DNA of 64,000 nt from Pedobacter fastidiosus (GCF_014306625.1 NZ_JACRYL010000018.1:1-64000), one strand, 5' to 3'. Numbered from the stretch's first letter, positions 1 through 9,439 are shown. Numbers and translations are program-made. Notes: a model not told the origin generated them from the sequence alone.

Positions 1-553
1 TCAGCTAGTAAACAAATTTCACTATTTTACTTAAGGATATGCAATCCATATAAAAAATGCTTGATTACAAATCCAGTGTTATCCATAGTACGAGATGCAC
101 TACGCTAACATCTCGAACAGCAAAAAACTACCCCACCTTGCAGGCACCCCTCAAGAGGGGAATAAAACCCATCGACTAAACCAAATTCGTCATTGCGAGG
201 CTGGAAACGAACGAGCCAAAGCAATCTCCCCTTTTCGGAGCGAAAAATCAGTTAATAAACAAATTTCAATACTTTACTGAAGGAAATGCAATCCCTGTAA
301 AAAATGCTCGATTACAAATCCAGTTCTATATATAGTACGAGATGCGCTATGCTAACATCGCGAACAGCAAAAAACGAACAGCAAAAAACCACCCCGCCTT
401 GCAGGCCATCCGCTCAAGAGGAATAAAACCCATCGACTAAACCAAATTCGTCATTGCGAGGCCGGAAATGAGCGAGCCAAAGCAATCTCCCCTTTTCGGA
501 GCGAAAGCCCGTTATGAAAACAAATTTCATGGCTATACTAAAGAAAAAGGCAA
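1..553. repeat. tandem ~250 bp repeat, cut by the left edge
   Basis: Copy 1 spans 1-247 and copy 2 spans 248-507; a third partial copy runs about 508-553. The copies share long stretches (the ATTACAAATCCAG, GTACGAGATGC and CCCATCGACTAAACC regions). Each ends with GTCATTGCGAGG...AGCAATCTCCCC, a motif recurring near 55.3 and 58.7 kb. Copy 2 is 13 bp longer, mainly because the 14-mer GAACAGCAAAAAAC is doubled inside it. The array probably continues to the left. Short reading frames here (for example 95-280) merely translate the repeat. Confidence 0.85.
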
Positions 554-870
554 CGTTTTGGTTGATTATTTAGTGGCAGAACTTGCAAAGCTTCCCTTAG
601 CTCTAAGCATTTGAGCCTTCTTAACTTGGATTGGCTTGCCCACCTAAACCGTATTGAAGCGACATCCCCCGATTTCAGTGTCACGCCTTCTACCACAGGC
701 TTTATCGGGGATACAGCGAAAAGACGGACCGAACCAAAGCCAAAACGTACCTCAGCACCTTTCCAAATTAGTATTCAATTTAATAACCTCCCAAATCATC
801 AATCAAAACATTACAACTTTCAAACATTCGAACATTGCAACATTTCAATCCTAATCCTTAACTTTGTGCT
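554..870. other. gene-free stretch before lipA with a dispersed-repeat copy
   Basis: No convincing gene is visible. Positions 656-718 hold a diverged copy of the GAAGCGGCATCCCCCGAT...ATCGGGGATACAGCG element also found at 21722-21799 and 51577-51654, here with a longer loop between the GC-rich arms. The last ~80 bases are an AACATT-rich low-complexity stretch running into the lipA promoter. Confidence 0.6.
834..866 (+). promoter_or_regulatory. predicted lipA promoter (Bacteroidota -33/-7 type)
   Basis: A TAACTTTG box at 859-866 fits the TAnnTTTG -7 consensus of Bacteroidota sigma-A. A TTG about 21-22 bases upstream can serve as the -33 part. Transcription should begin about 5-7 bases after the box, at or next to the lipA ATG at 871, so the message may be leaderless. 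Confidence 0.5.
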
Positions 871-1764
871 ATGATTGATTTACCGGTAGTACCTGCTGTA
901 ACTGAAGTTAAACGTAAACCAGATTGGTTGCGTGTGAAATTGCCTGTTGGAAAAGAATATGCGCAAGTTCGGAGCTTGGTTGATACCCATAAGCTTCATA
1001 CCATTTGCGAAAGTGGCAATTGCCCAAATATGGGTGAATGCTGGGGAGCGGGCACAGCAACATTTATGATTTTAGGTAATATTTGCACCAGAAGTTGTTC
1101 TTTTTGTGCGGTTGCAACTGGCAGACCTTTAGCTGTTGATGTTGATGAGCCCAATCGTGTTGCCAATTCGGTAAAATTAATGGGCGTTAAACACTGCGTA
1201 ATTACCTCGGTAGATCGTGATGACTTAAAAGATGGCGGTTCTATCATTTGGGCGGAAACACTTCAAGCCATCCGTAAAGAAAGTCCTATTACTACATTAG
1301 AAACCTTGATTCCTGATTTTAGAGGAATTTGGGATAATTTATATCGCGTTTTAGATGAAAGACCAGAAGTGGTTTCTCACAACATGGAAACGGTTAAGCG
1401 TTTAACAAAACAAGTTCGGATTCAAGCTAAATACGATAGAAGTTTAGAGGCTTTGAAGAGAATTTCTGAATTTGGTTTAAGAACTAAAACTGGCATTATG
1501 TTGGGTTTGGGTGAAACTGAAGAGGATATTTTTGAAGCGATGGATGATTTAGTGGCTAATGGCGTACATATTTTAACTTTAGGTCAATATTTACAACCCA
1601 CACGAAACCACCACCCTGTTGTAGATTGGATTCATCCAGATACTTTTGCAATGTATAAAGAAGTTGGAATGGCAAAAGGTTTAAAATATGTAGAAAGTGG
1701 ACCATTGGTTAGATCTTCATATCATGCTGAAAAACATCTATTTCCAATAGAGGGAATCGCGTAA
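871..1764 (+). CDS. lipA: lipoyl synthase
   Basis: Radical-SAM enzyme that inserts two sulfurs into protein-bound octanoyl groups to make lipoyl cofactor for the 2-oxoacid dehydrogenase and glycine cleavage complexes; cytoplasmic. All ligands for both iron-sulfur clusters are visible: Cys46, Cys51 and Cys57 for the auxiliary cluster, and the CTRSCSFC motif (Cys72, Cys76, Cys79) for the SAM cluster. At 297 residues the length is normal for the family. The ATG at 871 follows a -7 box by four bases. It stands alone, with repeats upstream and a separately promoted sigma gene downstream. Confidence 0.97.
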   Translation: MIDLPVVPAVTEVKRKPDWLRVKLPVGKEYAQVRSLVDTHKLHTICESGNCPNMGECWGAGTATFMILGNICTRSCSFCAVATGRPLAVDVDEPNRVANSVKLMGVKHCVITSVDRDDLKDGGSIIWAETLQAIRKESPITTLETLIPDFRGIWDNLYRVLDERPEVVSHNMETVKRLTKQVRIQAKYDRSLEALKRISEFGLRTKTGIMLGLGETEEDIFEAMDDLVANGVHILTLGQYLQPTRNHHPVVDWIHPDTFAMYKEVGMAKGLKYVESGPLVRSSYHAEKHLFPIEGIA

Positions 1765-1830
1765 CTTTTGTTTTAAAATTTAATTTGTAAAATCGAACTC
1801 TAAAACGGAATACATTATCAAAACATTTTT

Positions 1831-1860
1831 TTGGTTTTGTTGTTCAGTATTGTATCTTAG
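1831..1860 (+). promoter_or_regulatory. predicted promoter of the sigma/anti-sigma pair
   Basis: TTG at 1831-1833, a 19-base spacer and TATCTTAG at 1853-1860 fit the Bacteroidota pattern with one -7 deviation. The start codon lies only ten bases further on, so the 5' leader would be very short. Confidence 0.45.
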
Positions 1861-1869
1861 TAACCAATA

Positions 1870-2421
1870 GTGAGTGCATTAAAAAAACTAACCCTAACCG
1901 AGCCTGAACTTGTTTCAGCATTGCAATCGAAAGATCCGGCGATACTAAAAACACTGTACAGCATGTATTCATCGTCGTTATTCGGTGTAATATCCCGCAT
2001 TATTACCCACACCGAACTTGCTGAAGATGTACTACAAGAAACTTTCGTAAAAATTTGGCAATCGGCTACACACTACGACAACACTAAAGGACGTTTATTT
2101 ACCTGGATGATGAATATCGCCCGGAATCTCTCTATAGACAAACTACGATCGAAAGATTTTAAGAACTCACTCAAAAACCAAGACATCGAAAATAACGTAA
2201 GTTTTGTTGATGAGCAAAACAAGGTAACTTTTAACCCGGATGTACTTGGGGTTAAACAACTTGTAGAGAACCTTAAACCTGATTTGCAGGCGGTTCTTGA
2301 TTTGGTTTATTATAAGGGCTTTACGCATGTAGAGGCTGCAGAAAAATTAGAGTTGCCTTTGGGTACGGTTAAAACCCGAATCCGATTGGCTATTATAGAA
2401 TTGAGAAGGAATTTTAATTGA
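1870..2421 (+). CDS. ECF RNA polymerase sigma factor
   Basis: A 183-residue group 4 sigma factor. Region 2 lies about residues 22-95, with the LAEDVLQETFVKIW helix typical of region 2.2. Region 4 lies about 128-180, with the helix-turn-helix around THVEAAEKLELPLGTVKTR. It starts at GTG 1870. The stop overlaps the start of the following anti-sigma gene (TTGA), so the two are translationally coupled. SigK/RskA-type organisation suggests a response to an envelope or redox signal, but the signal cannot be read from the sequence. Confidence 0.93.
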   Translation: MSALKKLTLTEPELVSALQSKDPAILKTLYSMYSSSLFGVISRIITHTELAEDVLQETFVKIWQSATHYDNTKGRLFTWMMNIARNLSIDKLRSKDFKNSLKNQDIENNVSFVDEQNKVTFNPDVLGVKQLVENLKPDLQAVLDLVYYKGFTHVEAAEKLELPLGTVKTRIRLAIIELRRNFN

Positions 2422-3290
2422 GCGTGGAAAATTTAAAAGCATATATAGAATCTGGAGTACTTGAGTTGTACGTTTTAGGTGATTTATCACCAGAAGAAAC
2501 TGTACAAGTTGAAGAAATGGCATCTCGCTACCCTGAGGTTAGAGATGAAATAGCTGCAATTGAGCAAGCTATGGAACAGTATGCGATGCAAAATGCAGTT
2601 GAACCATCGGCAGATGTGGAAACTAAATTGTTTGAGTTGTTGGGATTGAGTGAGGAAAAATTAACCGAAAAAAATATCCCAGTTGCTCCGGTAGCTTTTG
2701 TTGTAACTGAAGAACCAAAAGTAATTCAGTTTGATAATAACTATACCAAAGTAAGAACTTTACGTTATGCCTTAGTTGCTTGCGTAGCCTTATTGGTTAT
2801 GAGTGTTGCTGCACTGTTTATTACTTACAATAGGCTTAATGATGCACATGATCAAATTGCAAGCTTAAATTTCGATAAACAGAAATTTGCCGGAGTGGTA
2901 AGCAAACTGGAATTTGATAATCAAGGCCTGAGTAACATGGCGGAGATGAACGATAGTAAAGAATGGGCTACAATTAGATTAGAAGGTCAAAAATTTAGTC
3001 CTTCATCTAAAATGAAAGTTTACTGGAACAAGCAAAATAAAAATGTTCTAATAAATTATGTTGCCATGGATTTACCTAAAACTGATGCGGAACATGAATA
3101 TCAATTGTGGGCATTGGTAAATGGAAAACCAGTAAGTTTAGGTGTGTTTGGTGGAGATGATAAAGCAAAGGAAGCTTTACTTAAAATGCAAACTATAGAT
3201 CAAGCACAAGCTTTTGCGGTAACTGTAGAACCTGTGGGCGGAAGCGTTAATCCAACAATGGAAAAACTGACCGTAATGGGTGGAGTTTAA
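2418..3290 (+). CDS. anti-sigma factor, RskA type
   Basis: A membrane anti-sigma factor expected to hold the preceding ECF sigma at the inner membrane. The N-terminal ~70 residues form the cytoplasmic sigma-binding part (ESGVLELYVLGDLSPEE motif). A single membrane helix lies about residues 113-137. A coiled-coil-like stretch follows, then a periplasmic RskA C-terminal domain (HEYQLWALVNGKPVSLGVF). The start is TTG at 2418, overlapping the sigma stop; GTG at 2424 is an alternative. A strong terminator ends the operon. Confidence 0.88.
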   Translation: MSVENLKAYIESGVLELYVLGDLSPEETVQVEEMASRYPEVRDEIAAIEQAMEQYAMQNAVEPSADVETKLFELLGLSEEKLTEKNIPVAPVAFVVTEEPKVIQFDNNYTKVRTLRYALVACVALLVMSVAALFITYNRLNDAHDQIASLNFDKQKFAGVVSKLEFDNQGLSNMAEMNDSKEWATIRLEGQKFSPSSKMKVYWNKQNKNVLINYVAMDLPKTDAEHEYQLWALVNGKPVSLGVFGGDDKAKEALLKMQTIDQAQAFAVTVEPVGGSVNPTMEKLTVMGGV

Positions 3291-3314
3291 ATAAGAAATA
3301 TTTTAAAAATATAT

Positions 3315-3348
3315 AATCCCGACAAATTAAATTGTCGGGATTTTTTTT
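3315..3348 (+). terminator. rho-independent terminator of the sigma/anti-sigma operon
   Basis: The 11-bp perfect stem AATCCCGACAA / TTGTCGGGATT has a six-base loop and is followed by a run of T, 24 bases after the anti-sigma stop. Confidence 0.92.
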
Positions 3349-3404
3349 GTGCCAGTCGAGATTATAAATTTCAACCAACATAAATCTCAAAAAACTATAA
3401 GATC

Positions 3405-4109
3405 TTACGATTTTGCTGCATATTTAACTTCTTCGTAAGGCTGAACTAAAACCCATCCCTCACCAGAAAATTCCAACTGGAAAGATTCTCCACTTCCTCT
3501 GCCAATAAAGGAACCGAATGTTAGGTTGGTTTTAATGTTTGGTGATAAATTTTCCGACCAAGCTACAGTTGCATTAGGATCTGTATAAACAGGTTGGCTT
3601 GGAGTAACTCTTAACAAGATTGGCTCGCCGTGTGTGGTAATTGCAATATAACCACTTCCTGATAGTTTTACTTGAAACAACCCTCCACTCATCATTCCCG
3701 CTACACTCTTCAGCATTTTGATTTCATTTTTGATGCTATCTTCTAGTGCCAAAACATCATTTCCATTAACAAAAATAGATTCGTTTTGCAGTTTAATAAT
3801 TTTCACTTTCTTGCCTTCATCTGCCAAGTATAATTTACCTGTTCCAGATGCATGCATAAGAGAAGTGCCTTCACCAGAAATTGCCTTTTTTAGCAATCCA
3901 CCTAAACCTTTACTTAATAATCCTTCTCTCTTAAAATCTACCTGACCAATATAGGCAACCATAGATCCTGCCTTAGCCATTATTTTCTGGTTTTTTAGAT
4001 TAACCTCCAGCATGGCTGGTTTCTCTAATTCGAAAAAATCATTTTCGTTAGGGTTTTCAGCCGATTCATGAATAAGCTCCGTTAATGTGTATTCTTTGTT
4101 TGTACTCAT
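3405..4109 (-). CDS. AIM24 family (TIGR00266-like) protein
   Basis: 234 residues matching the AIM24/DUF124 family: a beta-rich protein with repeated glycine-rich strands and a cluster around GSMVAYIGQVDFKREG. In bacteria its function is unknown; the mitochondrial relative affects inner-membrane organisation. No signal peptide or membrane helix is visible, so it is probably cytoplasmic. It is monocistronic, convergent with the anti-sigma operon, with about 170 bases of AT-rich sequence upstream. Confidence 0.85.
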   Translation of the reverse strand: MSTNKEYTLTELIHESAENPNENDFFELEKPAMLEVNLKNQKIMAKAGSMVAYIGQVDFKREGLLSKGLGGLLKKAISGEGTSLMHASGTGKLYLADEGKKVKIIKLQNESIFVNGNDVLALEDSIKNEIKMLKSVAGMMSGGLFQVKLSGSGYIAITTHGEPILLRVTPSQPVYTDPNATVAWSENLSPNIKTNLTFGSFIGRGSGESFQLEFSGEGWVLVQPYEEVKYAAKS

Positions 4110-4279
4110 AATTTAGATTGCTAGTAATTTTCTGATTTTTTTTTGAACTCATATGGATTATCAAATGCTAAGCCCAAGCATTAAACAAAAGAAATTTATT
4201 AACTCACAACTACAAAGAAGTTATTTTATTGGAAGATTTATAAATTTTAAAATATAGAAATGGTTCGAATCTTAGTGTT

Positions 4280-5791
4280 TTATACTTGATCATGGGCTTG
4301 AAACATCAATTCTTTAATTTCCATAGAAATTCTTTTAGCAACCGCTGATGCCGTTACCACAAATCTTTCCATCGCCAAATAATCTCCTGCTCGCCCATGA
4401 ACAAAGCAGGCTAAAATTGCAGCATCGGCAGGTGTGTATTTTTGGGCAATAAATGCCACAATTATTCCAGTTAAAACATCCCCCATCCCACCTTGTGCCA
4501 TTGCTGGATTTCCCGTTGGATTAATATAGACTTTTCCATTTGGCAAACAAATGAACGTAAACTGATTTTTGAGAACAATTATAATCTTCAAATCCCTAGC
4601 CTTTTGTTTAGCGGTTTGTAACCGTTCCCACCATGTGATGTGATCACCAAATAAGCGATCAAATTCTTTTAAATGTGGTGTCAGAATAGTGTTTTCTGTT
4701 AGTTTTTGAAATAGATCTTGTCGTTCAGCCAACATATTTAGCGCATCTGCATCTATAACCAAAGGTTGTTCTGATGCAATTAATGTTTCTAAAAGTTTTT
4801 CATTTTCTGTGGAAACGCCTAAACCTGGCCCCACAGCAATTGCCTGATATTTAGCTGGGTTTTCAATTCTAGTATATTCATCTCTGGGCAAAGCCATTAC
4901 TTCTGGCAAGCTTGTATTTAATGCAATTAATCCACTTTGTGGGATACACGCTGTTGTTAAACCTGCACCAGAATGCAGGCATGCCATAGATGAAAGTAAT
5001 GCCGCACCCATTGTATTTGCACTGCCCGCAACAATTAAGGCATGACCATAAGTTCCCTTATGACTAAAAAGTTTACGTGGTTTTAAAAGCTTCTGAATAT
5101 CTTTTTTTTCTAACAAATAAAAATCAGCATCTTGCTTTTGGATAAAGCCCTCATCCAAACCTATTTCTACAACTTCATACTTATCCGTAGCCAAAGCCGA
5201 TTCTGGAAAGAAGAAATTAATTTTTGGTCGTTGAAAGCAAATGGTTTTGTAGGCTTTAATTCCATTATATTTTTCGGGTAGTTTTCCTTCAGCAAAAAAA
5301 CCGGTAGGCACATCTACAGAATAAACCCTTTTGTTTAATTGATTAATAAAACTTACTAAATCTGTGTAAGCACCTTCAAGTGGTTTATTTAATCCCGAAC
5401 CTAAAATGGCATCAATAATTAAATCAGTTTTGATGTTTTTAAGATCAGAAACTTGATTAATTTCAAACTTCTTACATCTGGTTTCCTCTATCCGCTGTAG
5501 GTTTATGGCAAAATCATCACTCTGTTTTGCACTAAAATTAACAACATAAACCTTAATATTTTCATATCCGTTAGCAATCAATAGATGTGCAATTGCCAGT
5601 CCATCGCCTCCATTATTCCCTTTCCCACAAAAAATAGCTACACTTTTACTCGTGTCAAATTCGTCTCTTAAAAAGCTTTGAACAAACGCTCTCGCAGCCT
5701 TTTCCATTAAATCTATTGAGGCAATGGGTTTATTAGCGATGGTAAATTCATCCGCCTCGCGCATCTGTTCTGAAGTAAGCAATGTTTGCAT
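4280..5791 (-). CDS. nnrDE: bifunctional NAD(P)H-hydrate epimerase / ADP-dependent NAD(P)H-hydrate dehydratase
   Basis: Repairs hydrated, inactive NADH/NADPH. The N-terminal YjeF_N epimerase domain (about residues 1-215) carries GKGNNGGDGLAIAHLL. The C-terminal ribokinase-like dehydratase (about 225-500) carries the nucleotide-binding motif NPAMAQGGMGDVLTG. 503 residues is normal for the fusion. I chose the ATG at 5791 because MQTLLTSEQMREAD is where family homology begins; an in-frame ATG at 5833 would add 14 unrelated residues, although an AAGGAG lies between the two. Confidence 0.95.
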   Translation of the reverse strand: MQTLLTSEQMREADEFTIANKPIASIDLMEKAARAFVQSFLRDEFDTSKSVAIFCGKGNNGGDGLAIAHLLIANGYENIKVYVVNFSAKQSDDFAINLQRIEETRCKKFEINQVSDLKNIKTDLIIDAILGSGLNKPLEGAYTDLVSFINQLNKRVYSVDVPTGFFAEGKLPEKYNGIKAYKTICFQRPKINFFFPESALATDKYEVVEIGLDEGFIQKQDADFYLLEKKDIQKLLKPRKLFSHKGTYGHALIVAGSANTMGAALLSSMACLHSGAGLTTACIPQSGLIALNTSLPEVMALPRDEYTRIENPAKYQAIAVGPGLGVSTENEKLLETLIASEQPLVIDADALNMLAERQDLFQKLTENTILTPHLKEFDRLFGDHITWWERLQTAKQKARDLKIIIVLKNQFTFICLPNGKVYINPTGNPAMAQGGMGDVLTGIIVAFIAQKYTPADAAILACFVHGRAGDYLAMERFVVTASAVAKRISMEIKELMFQAHDQV

Positions 5792-5979
5792 AAGCCAATA
5801 TAATGTTATCTCCTTAATAAATATAATGCACACTTATTGTTTTCTCTTCGATAGGCATTTTTAAAACTCCTAAATATTTAGTTTTATATAATCATGTCTT
5901 AAAGTAATTTATATATTAGGCAAAAATACCAGATTGCATTCTTTAACGTTTTCTATTGAATTAAATTAACTAATCAAAA

Positions 5980-6390
5980 ATGATGAATCAAAAACCATCG
6001 AATGCTTTTGTGGCAGCCGCCTGGATTGCATTAGGTATCGGGATGATAGGCTTTATTGTAGGCTTATGGCGTTCTGATATGCTTCTTAATGAAAAAGGAT
6101 ATTATTTTACCGTTTTGATGTTTGGCCTGTTCGCCGTAATTTCTCTACAAAAAGCCGTTCGGGATAAACTGGAAGGCATCCCTGTTACTGAAATTTACTA
6201 TGGAATTAGCTGGTTTTCTACTTTGTTAACCATTACATTATTGGTTATCGGCTTGTGGAATGCCACACTCTTGCCTAGCGAAAAAGGATTTTACGCCTTT
6301 GCATTTCTACTTTCTTTATTTGGCGCCATAACAGTGCAAAAGAATACTAGAGATAACCAGATTTTTAACAAAAACCAAGACCCCAATTAA
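5980..6390 (+). CDS. YiaA/YiaB family inner-membrane protein
   Basis: 136 residues made of two similar halves. Each half has two membrane helices with a short charged loop (LWRSDMLLNEKGYYF and LWNATLLPSEKGFYAF), which is the YiaAB two-helix domain in duplicate. Function is unknown. An ATGATG double start is present at 5980. It is monocistronic with a strong terminator directly downstream. Confidence 0.85.
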   Translation: MMNQKPSNAFVAAAWIALGIGMIGFIVGLWRSDMLLNEKGYYFTVLMFGLFAVISLQKAVRDKLEGIPVTEIYYGISWFSTLLTITLLVIGLWNATLLPSEKGFYAFAFLLSLFGAITVQKNTRDNQIFNKNQDPN

Positions 6391-6416
6391 ACTGAGGGTT
6401 TTGAGAAATTAATTTA

Positions 6417-6443
6417 AACCAGTGCGAAAGCACTGGTTTTTTT
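6417..6443 (+). terminator. rho-independent terminator after the YiaA/B gene
   Basis: The nine-bp perfect stem AACCAGTGC / GCACTGGTT is closed by a GAAA tetraloop and followed by T's. Confidence 0.93.
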
Positions 6444-6574
6444 GTTAGGATTTATTTTAACGGAGGATAAAAAATCACTAATTTAAACCCCAATTACCGC
6501 ATAAATAAATTGATAATCATTTCCGAGCAGAATTAATTATTTATCTATTCAAACTCTTGCTTAAACCATAAAGG

Positions 6575-7888
6575 ATGGCAAAAACAGACGGTTTAAAGAA
6601 AACGCTCAGTCCATTTATGCTCTGGGGGCTTGGCGTTGGCTATGTTATTTCGGGCATGTATTTCGGCTGGAACTTAGGCTTAGAAAAAGGTGGAACACTT
6701 GGCATGGCCATCGCTACGGTTGCCATTATGGTGATGTATGTAACTTTTAGCTTTAGCTATGCAGAGCTTGCCTGTGCCATACCAAAAGCCGGTGGTGTTT
6801 TCGATTACGCCAACAAAGCCTTAGGTAAAAACTTAGGGTTTATAGCTGGTATTGCTCAAATGGTCGAATTTATATTTGCACCACCAGCCATTGCTTTTGC
6901 AATCAGCGCTTATTTCAATGCCTTTTTCCCTCAGGTTCCAATTTTGGCCAGCGCAATAGCCATCTATTTTATTTTCACTGCCTTGAACATTTACGGCATA
7001 AAAGCGGCCGCATCTTTTGAAATGATTATAACTGTTTTGGCCGTTGGCGAATTGTTATTGTTTTCTGGAATTACTTTGCCAAAGTTCCATGTTGAAAACC
7101 TAGTGCATAATAATTTTCCTAATGGTTGGAGCGGAATGTTTGCTGCAATTCCTTTTGCCATATGGTTTTTCTTAGGTATAGAGGGCATTGCAAACGTGGC
7201 TGAGGAAACCAAAAACCCACAAAAAGACATTAGTAAAGGTTTTGGATGGGCAATTTTCACCCTTGTTATCTTATGCGTGTTAGTTTTCATTTCAACCATT
7301 GGCATTGCGGGTTGGGAAGCCATTGTTTATAAAAACGGCAAATCAGGAGAAACATCTGATTCACCTCTTCCATTAGCACTTTCGATCATCACTGGAGATA
7401 ACCATTTGATGTATCATTTACTCATCACGGTTGGTTTATTTGGATTGGTTGCATCTTTCCACGGATTGGTTTTGGCCGCTGGCAGATCGACCTACGAAAT
7501 GGGAAAATCCAAAAGTATTCCAAGTATTTTAGGAAAAATCTCGCCCAAATTTCAAACGCCTGCCAATGCATTAATCGGTAATATGATCATCGGAATTATT
7601 GCTTTGCTCTCTGGCAAAACATCAGAAATTATTATTATTTCTGTTTTTGGAGCACTAACATTGTACATTATTTCGATGATTTCGGTTATGGTTTTGCGAA
7701 AAACTGCACCCGAAATGCCAAGACCTTTTAAGGTTCCTGTTTATCCGCTCTTTCCAATCCTCGCATTAATTATTGCATCAATTTCTTTTATCGCAATGCT
7801 GATTTATAATCTTAAATTAGGTTTAATTTATTCGGGGATTATCTTAGGCATATTTCTTTTATACAAAATATTTAAAAAGGCAGATTAA
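6575..7888 (+). CDS. APC-superfamily permease, ethanolamine permease-like
   Basis: 437 residues with about 12 hydrophobic helices. The N-terminal segment (FMLWGLGVGYVISGMYFGWN) and AELACAIPKAGGVFDYA around residues 64-80 are characteristic of the ethanolamine permease branch of the amino acid/polyamine/organocation superfamily. The expected role is import of ethanolamine or a similar small amino alcohol across the inner membrane. Its stop overlaps the start of the glutamine-synthetase-like gene by one base (TAATG), so the two are translationally coupled. The ethanolamine assignment is from family resemblance plus context. Confidence 0.85.
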   Translation: MAKTDGLKKTLSPFMLWGLGVGYVISGMYFGWNLGLEKGGTLGMAIATVAIMVMYVTFSFSYAELACAIPKAGGVFDYANKALGKNLGFIAGIAQMVEFIFAPPAIAFAISAYFNAFFPQVPILASAIAIYFIFTALNIYGIKAAASFEMIITVLAVGELLLFSGITLPKFHVENLVHNNFPNGWSGMFAAIPFAIWFFLGIEGIANVAEETKNPQKDISKGFGWAIFTLVILCVLVFISTIGIAGWEAIVYKNGKSGETSDSPLPLALSIITGDNHLMYHLLITVGLFGLVASFHGLVLAAGRSTYEMGKSKSIPSILGKISPKFQTPANALIGNMIIGIIALLSGKTSEIIIISVFGALTLYIISMISVMVLRKTAPEMPRPFKVPVYPLFPILALIIASISFIAMLIYNLKLGLIYSGIILGIFLLYKIFKKAD

Positions 7889-9249
7889 TGATTAAGACAA
7901 AGGAAATTCTTGACTATGTAAAAAATCATCCTTCGGGAAAGGTTAAAATTGCCGTTGCAGATATTGATGGCGTTTTAAGAGGAAAATATATTGCTGCAGA
8001 AAAATTTGCTTCACTTATTGAAGGCAGACTTGGTTTTTGCGACGTAACTTTTGGCTGGGATGCTGGAGATGTAGCTTACGATAATGGAAAATATACGGGC
8101 TGGCATACGGGTTATCCCGATGCTCAAGTTAAAATTGACATCACCACTTTTAGAAAAATCCCCTGGGAAAACGATGTTCCTTTTTTTCTAGGCGATTTTA
8201 TTGATGATCAAGAAAAGCCAAATTATGTTTGTCCGAGGCAGTTACTTAAAAAACTAACGGCAGAATGTAAAAATGCAGGTTTTTCACCATTTTTTGCACA
8301 AGAATTTGAATGGTTTAATTTTGCCGAAACACCAGAATCCATTCAAGAAAAAGGCTTTGCAAATTTAAAGCCGTTAACCCCCGGAATGTTTGGTTACTCC
8401 ATTTTAAGGAGTTCTCTAAAAAACGAATTCATGACCGATTTATTCGATCTGCTCAATAAATTCGACATTCCAATAGAAGGTTTACATACCGAAACTGGTC
8501 CCGGTGTTTATGAAGCCGCTATTATGTACGCCCCAATTTTAAAAGCTGCAGACCAAGCTATTCTGTTTAAAACCTCTGTTAAGGAAATCGCCTATAAACA
8601 TGGCATCTTAGCTACTTTCATGGCGAAGTTTAACGAGAATTTACCTGGTTGCAGCGGTCACGTTCATCAAAGCTTATGGGATTTGGATAATAAAACTAAC
8701 TTATTTTATGATGAACAAGATCAGGATAAAATGAGTGAAACTATGAAAAGCTATATTGCTGGTCAGCTGTATTGTTTGCCACATATTTTGCCCATGATTG
8801 CGCCAACAATAAATAGCTACAAACGATTGGTTGAAGGTGCTTGGGCACCAACAACGGTAACTTGGGGCATTGATAATCGAACTACTGCATTACGAGCATT
8901 ACCTGGAAGCAAGAAGGCTACTCGACTCGAAACCAGAATTGTTGGTTCGGATACGAATCCTTATCTAGCACTTTCTGCTTGTTTGGCATCGGGTTTATAC
9001 GGTGTAAAAAACAAAATGAAATTAGAACAGCCTCCTACAAATGGTAATGGTTATATAGATTTATCTAACGGAACTTTATCCCGCAACTTATTTGAAGCAA
9101 CCCAAAAAATGAAAAATTCTGATTTAGCGAAAGCGCTTTTGGGTGCAAATTTTGTGGAGCATTTTACCATGACGCGTGAATGGGAATGTAAGCAATATGC
9201 AAAAGCAGTAACCGATTGGGAACTGAAAAGATATTTGGAGACAATATAG
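7888..9249 (+). CDS. glutamine-synthetase-family gamma-glutamyl-amine ligase
   Basis: 453 residues with the GS fold: N-terminal beta-grasp (about 15-105) and C-terminal catalytic domain. Visible motifs are EFEWF (about 139-143), HTETGPGVYE (about 200-209), GCSGHVHQSL (about 254-263, nucleotide/glutamate site) and the ATRLETRIVGSDTNPYLAL block. It resembles the GlnA4/PuuA/IpuC branch, whose members ligate glutamate to organic amines with ATP, rather than housekeeping GlnA. Between an ethanolamine-type permease and two dehydrogenases, its likely product is gamma-glutamylethanolamide. The exact amine is inferred. Confidence 0.85.
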   Translation: MIKTKEILDYVKNHPSGKVKIAVADIDGVLRGKYIAAEKFASLIEGRLGFCDVTFGWDAGDVAYDNGKYTGWHTGYPDAQVKIDITTFRKIPWENDVPFFLGDFIDDQEKPNYVCPRQLLKKLTAECKNAGFSPFFAQEFEWFNFAETPESIQEKGFANLKPLTPGMFGYSILRSSLKNEFMTDLFDLLNKFDIPIEGLHTETGPGVYEAAIMYAPILKAADQAILFKTSVKEIAYKHGILATFMAKFNENLPGCSGHVHQSLWDLDNKTNLFYDEQDQDKMSETMKSYIAGQLYCLPHILPMIAPTINSYKRLVEGAWAPTTVTWGIDNRTTALRALPGSKKATRLETRIVGSDTNPYLALSACLASGLYGVKNKMKLEQPPTNGNGYIDLSNGTLSRNLFEATQKMKNSDLAKALLGANFVEHFTMTREWECKQYAKAVTDWELKRYLETI

Positions 9250-9439
9250 TTCATTTGTTTTACCACCCAAGATACCTTAGTTAACCTTAGCTGGAAGTTA
9301 AATATAATTCCAAAAGCACAACATCCCTTAGATGTTCTTAGGTGTCTGAGGTGGTGAAAAACTAAACTCGATGACCAAAAACAAATCTCTAAGAACATCT
9401 AAGAACGTTTAATGTGATAGAAAATTAAAATACCATCAA
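9250..9439. repeat. intergenic element with perfect 15-bp inverted repeat
   Basis: CTTAGATGTTCTTAG at 9327-9341 is exactly complementary to CTAAGAACATCTAAG at 9389-9403, with 47 bases between. It separates the ligase from the alcohol dehydrogenase in an otherwise compact gene set. No T-run follows, so it is not a classical terminator; it looks like a dispersed intergenic repeat. Confidence 0.7.

Noticed and set aside
95-280. Open frame of 61 codons
   Set aside because: It translates the tandem repeat; the second repeat copy does not keep the frame.
611-874. Overlapping open frames upstream of lipA
   Set aside because: They cover a dispersed repeat, low-complexity AACATT sequence and the lipA promoter, with no protein-like composition.
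7888-9249. Housekeeping glutamine synthetase
   Set aside because: It is coupled to a permease and followed by two dehydrogenases and a gamma-glutamyl hydrolase; the sequence resembles amine-ligating GS homologues more.
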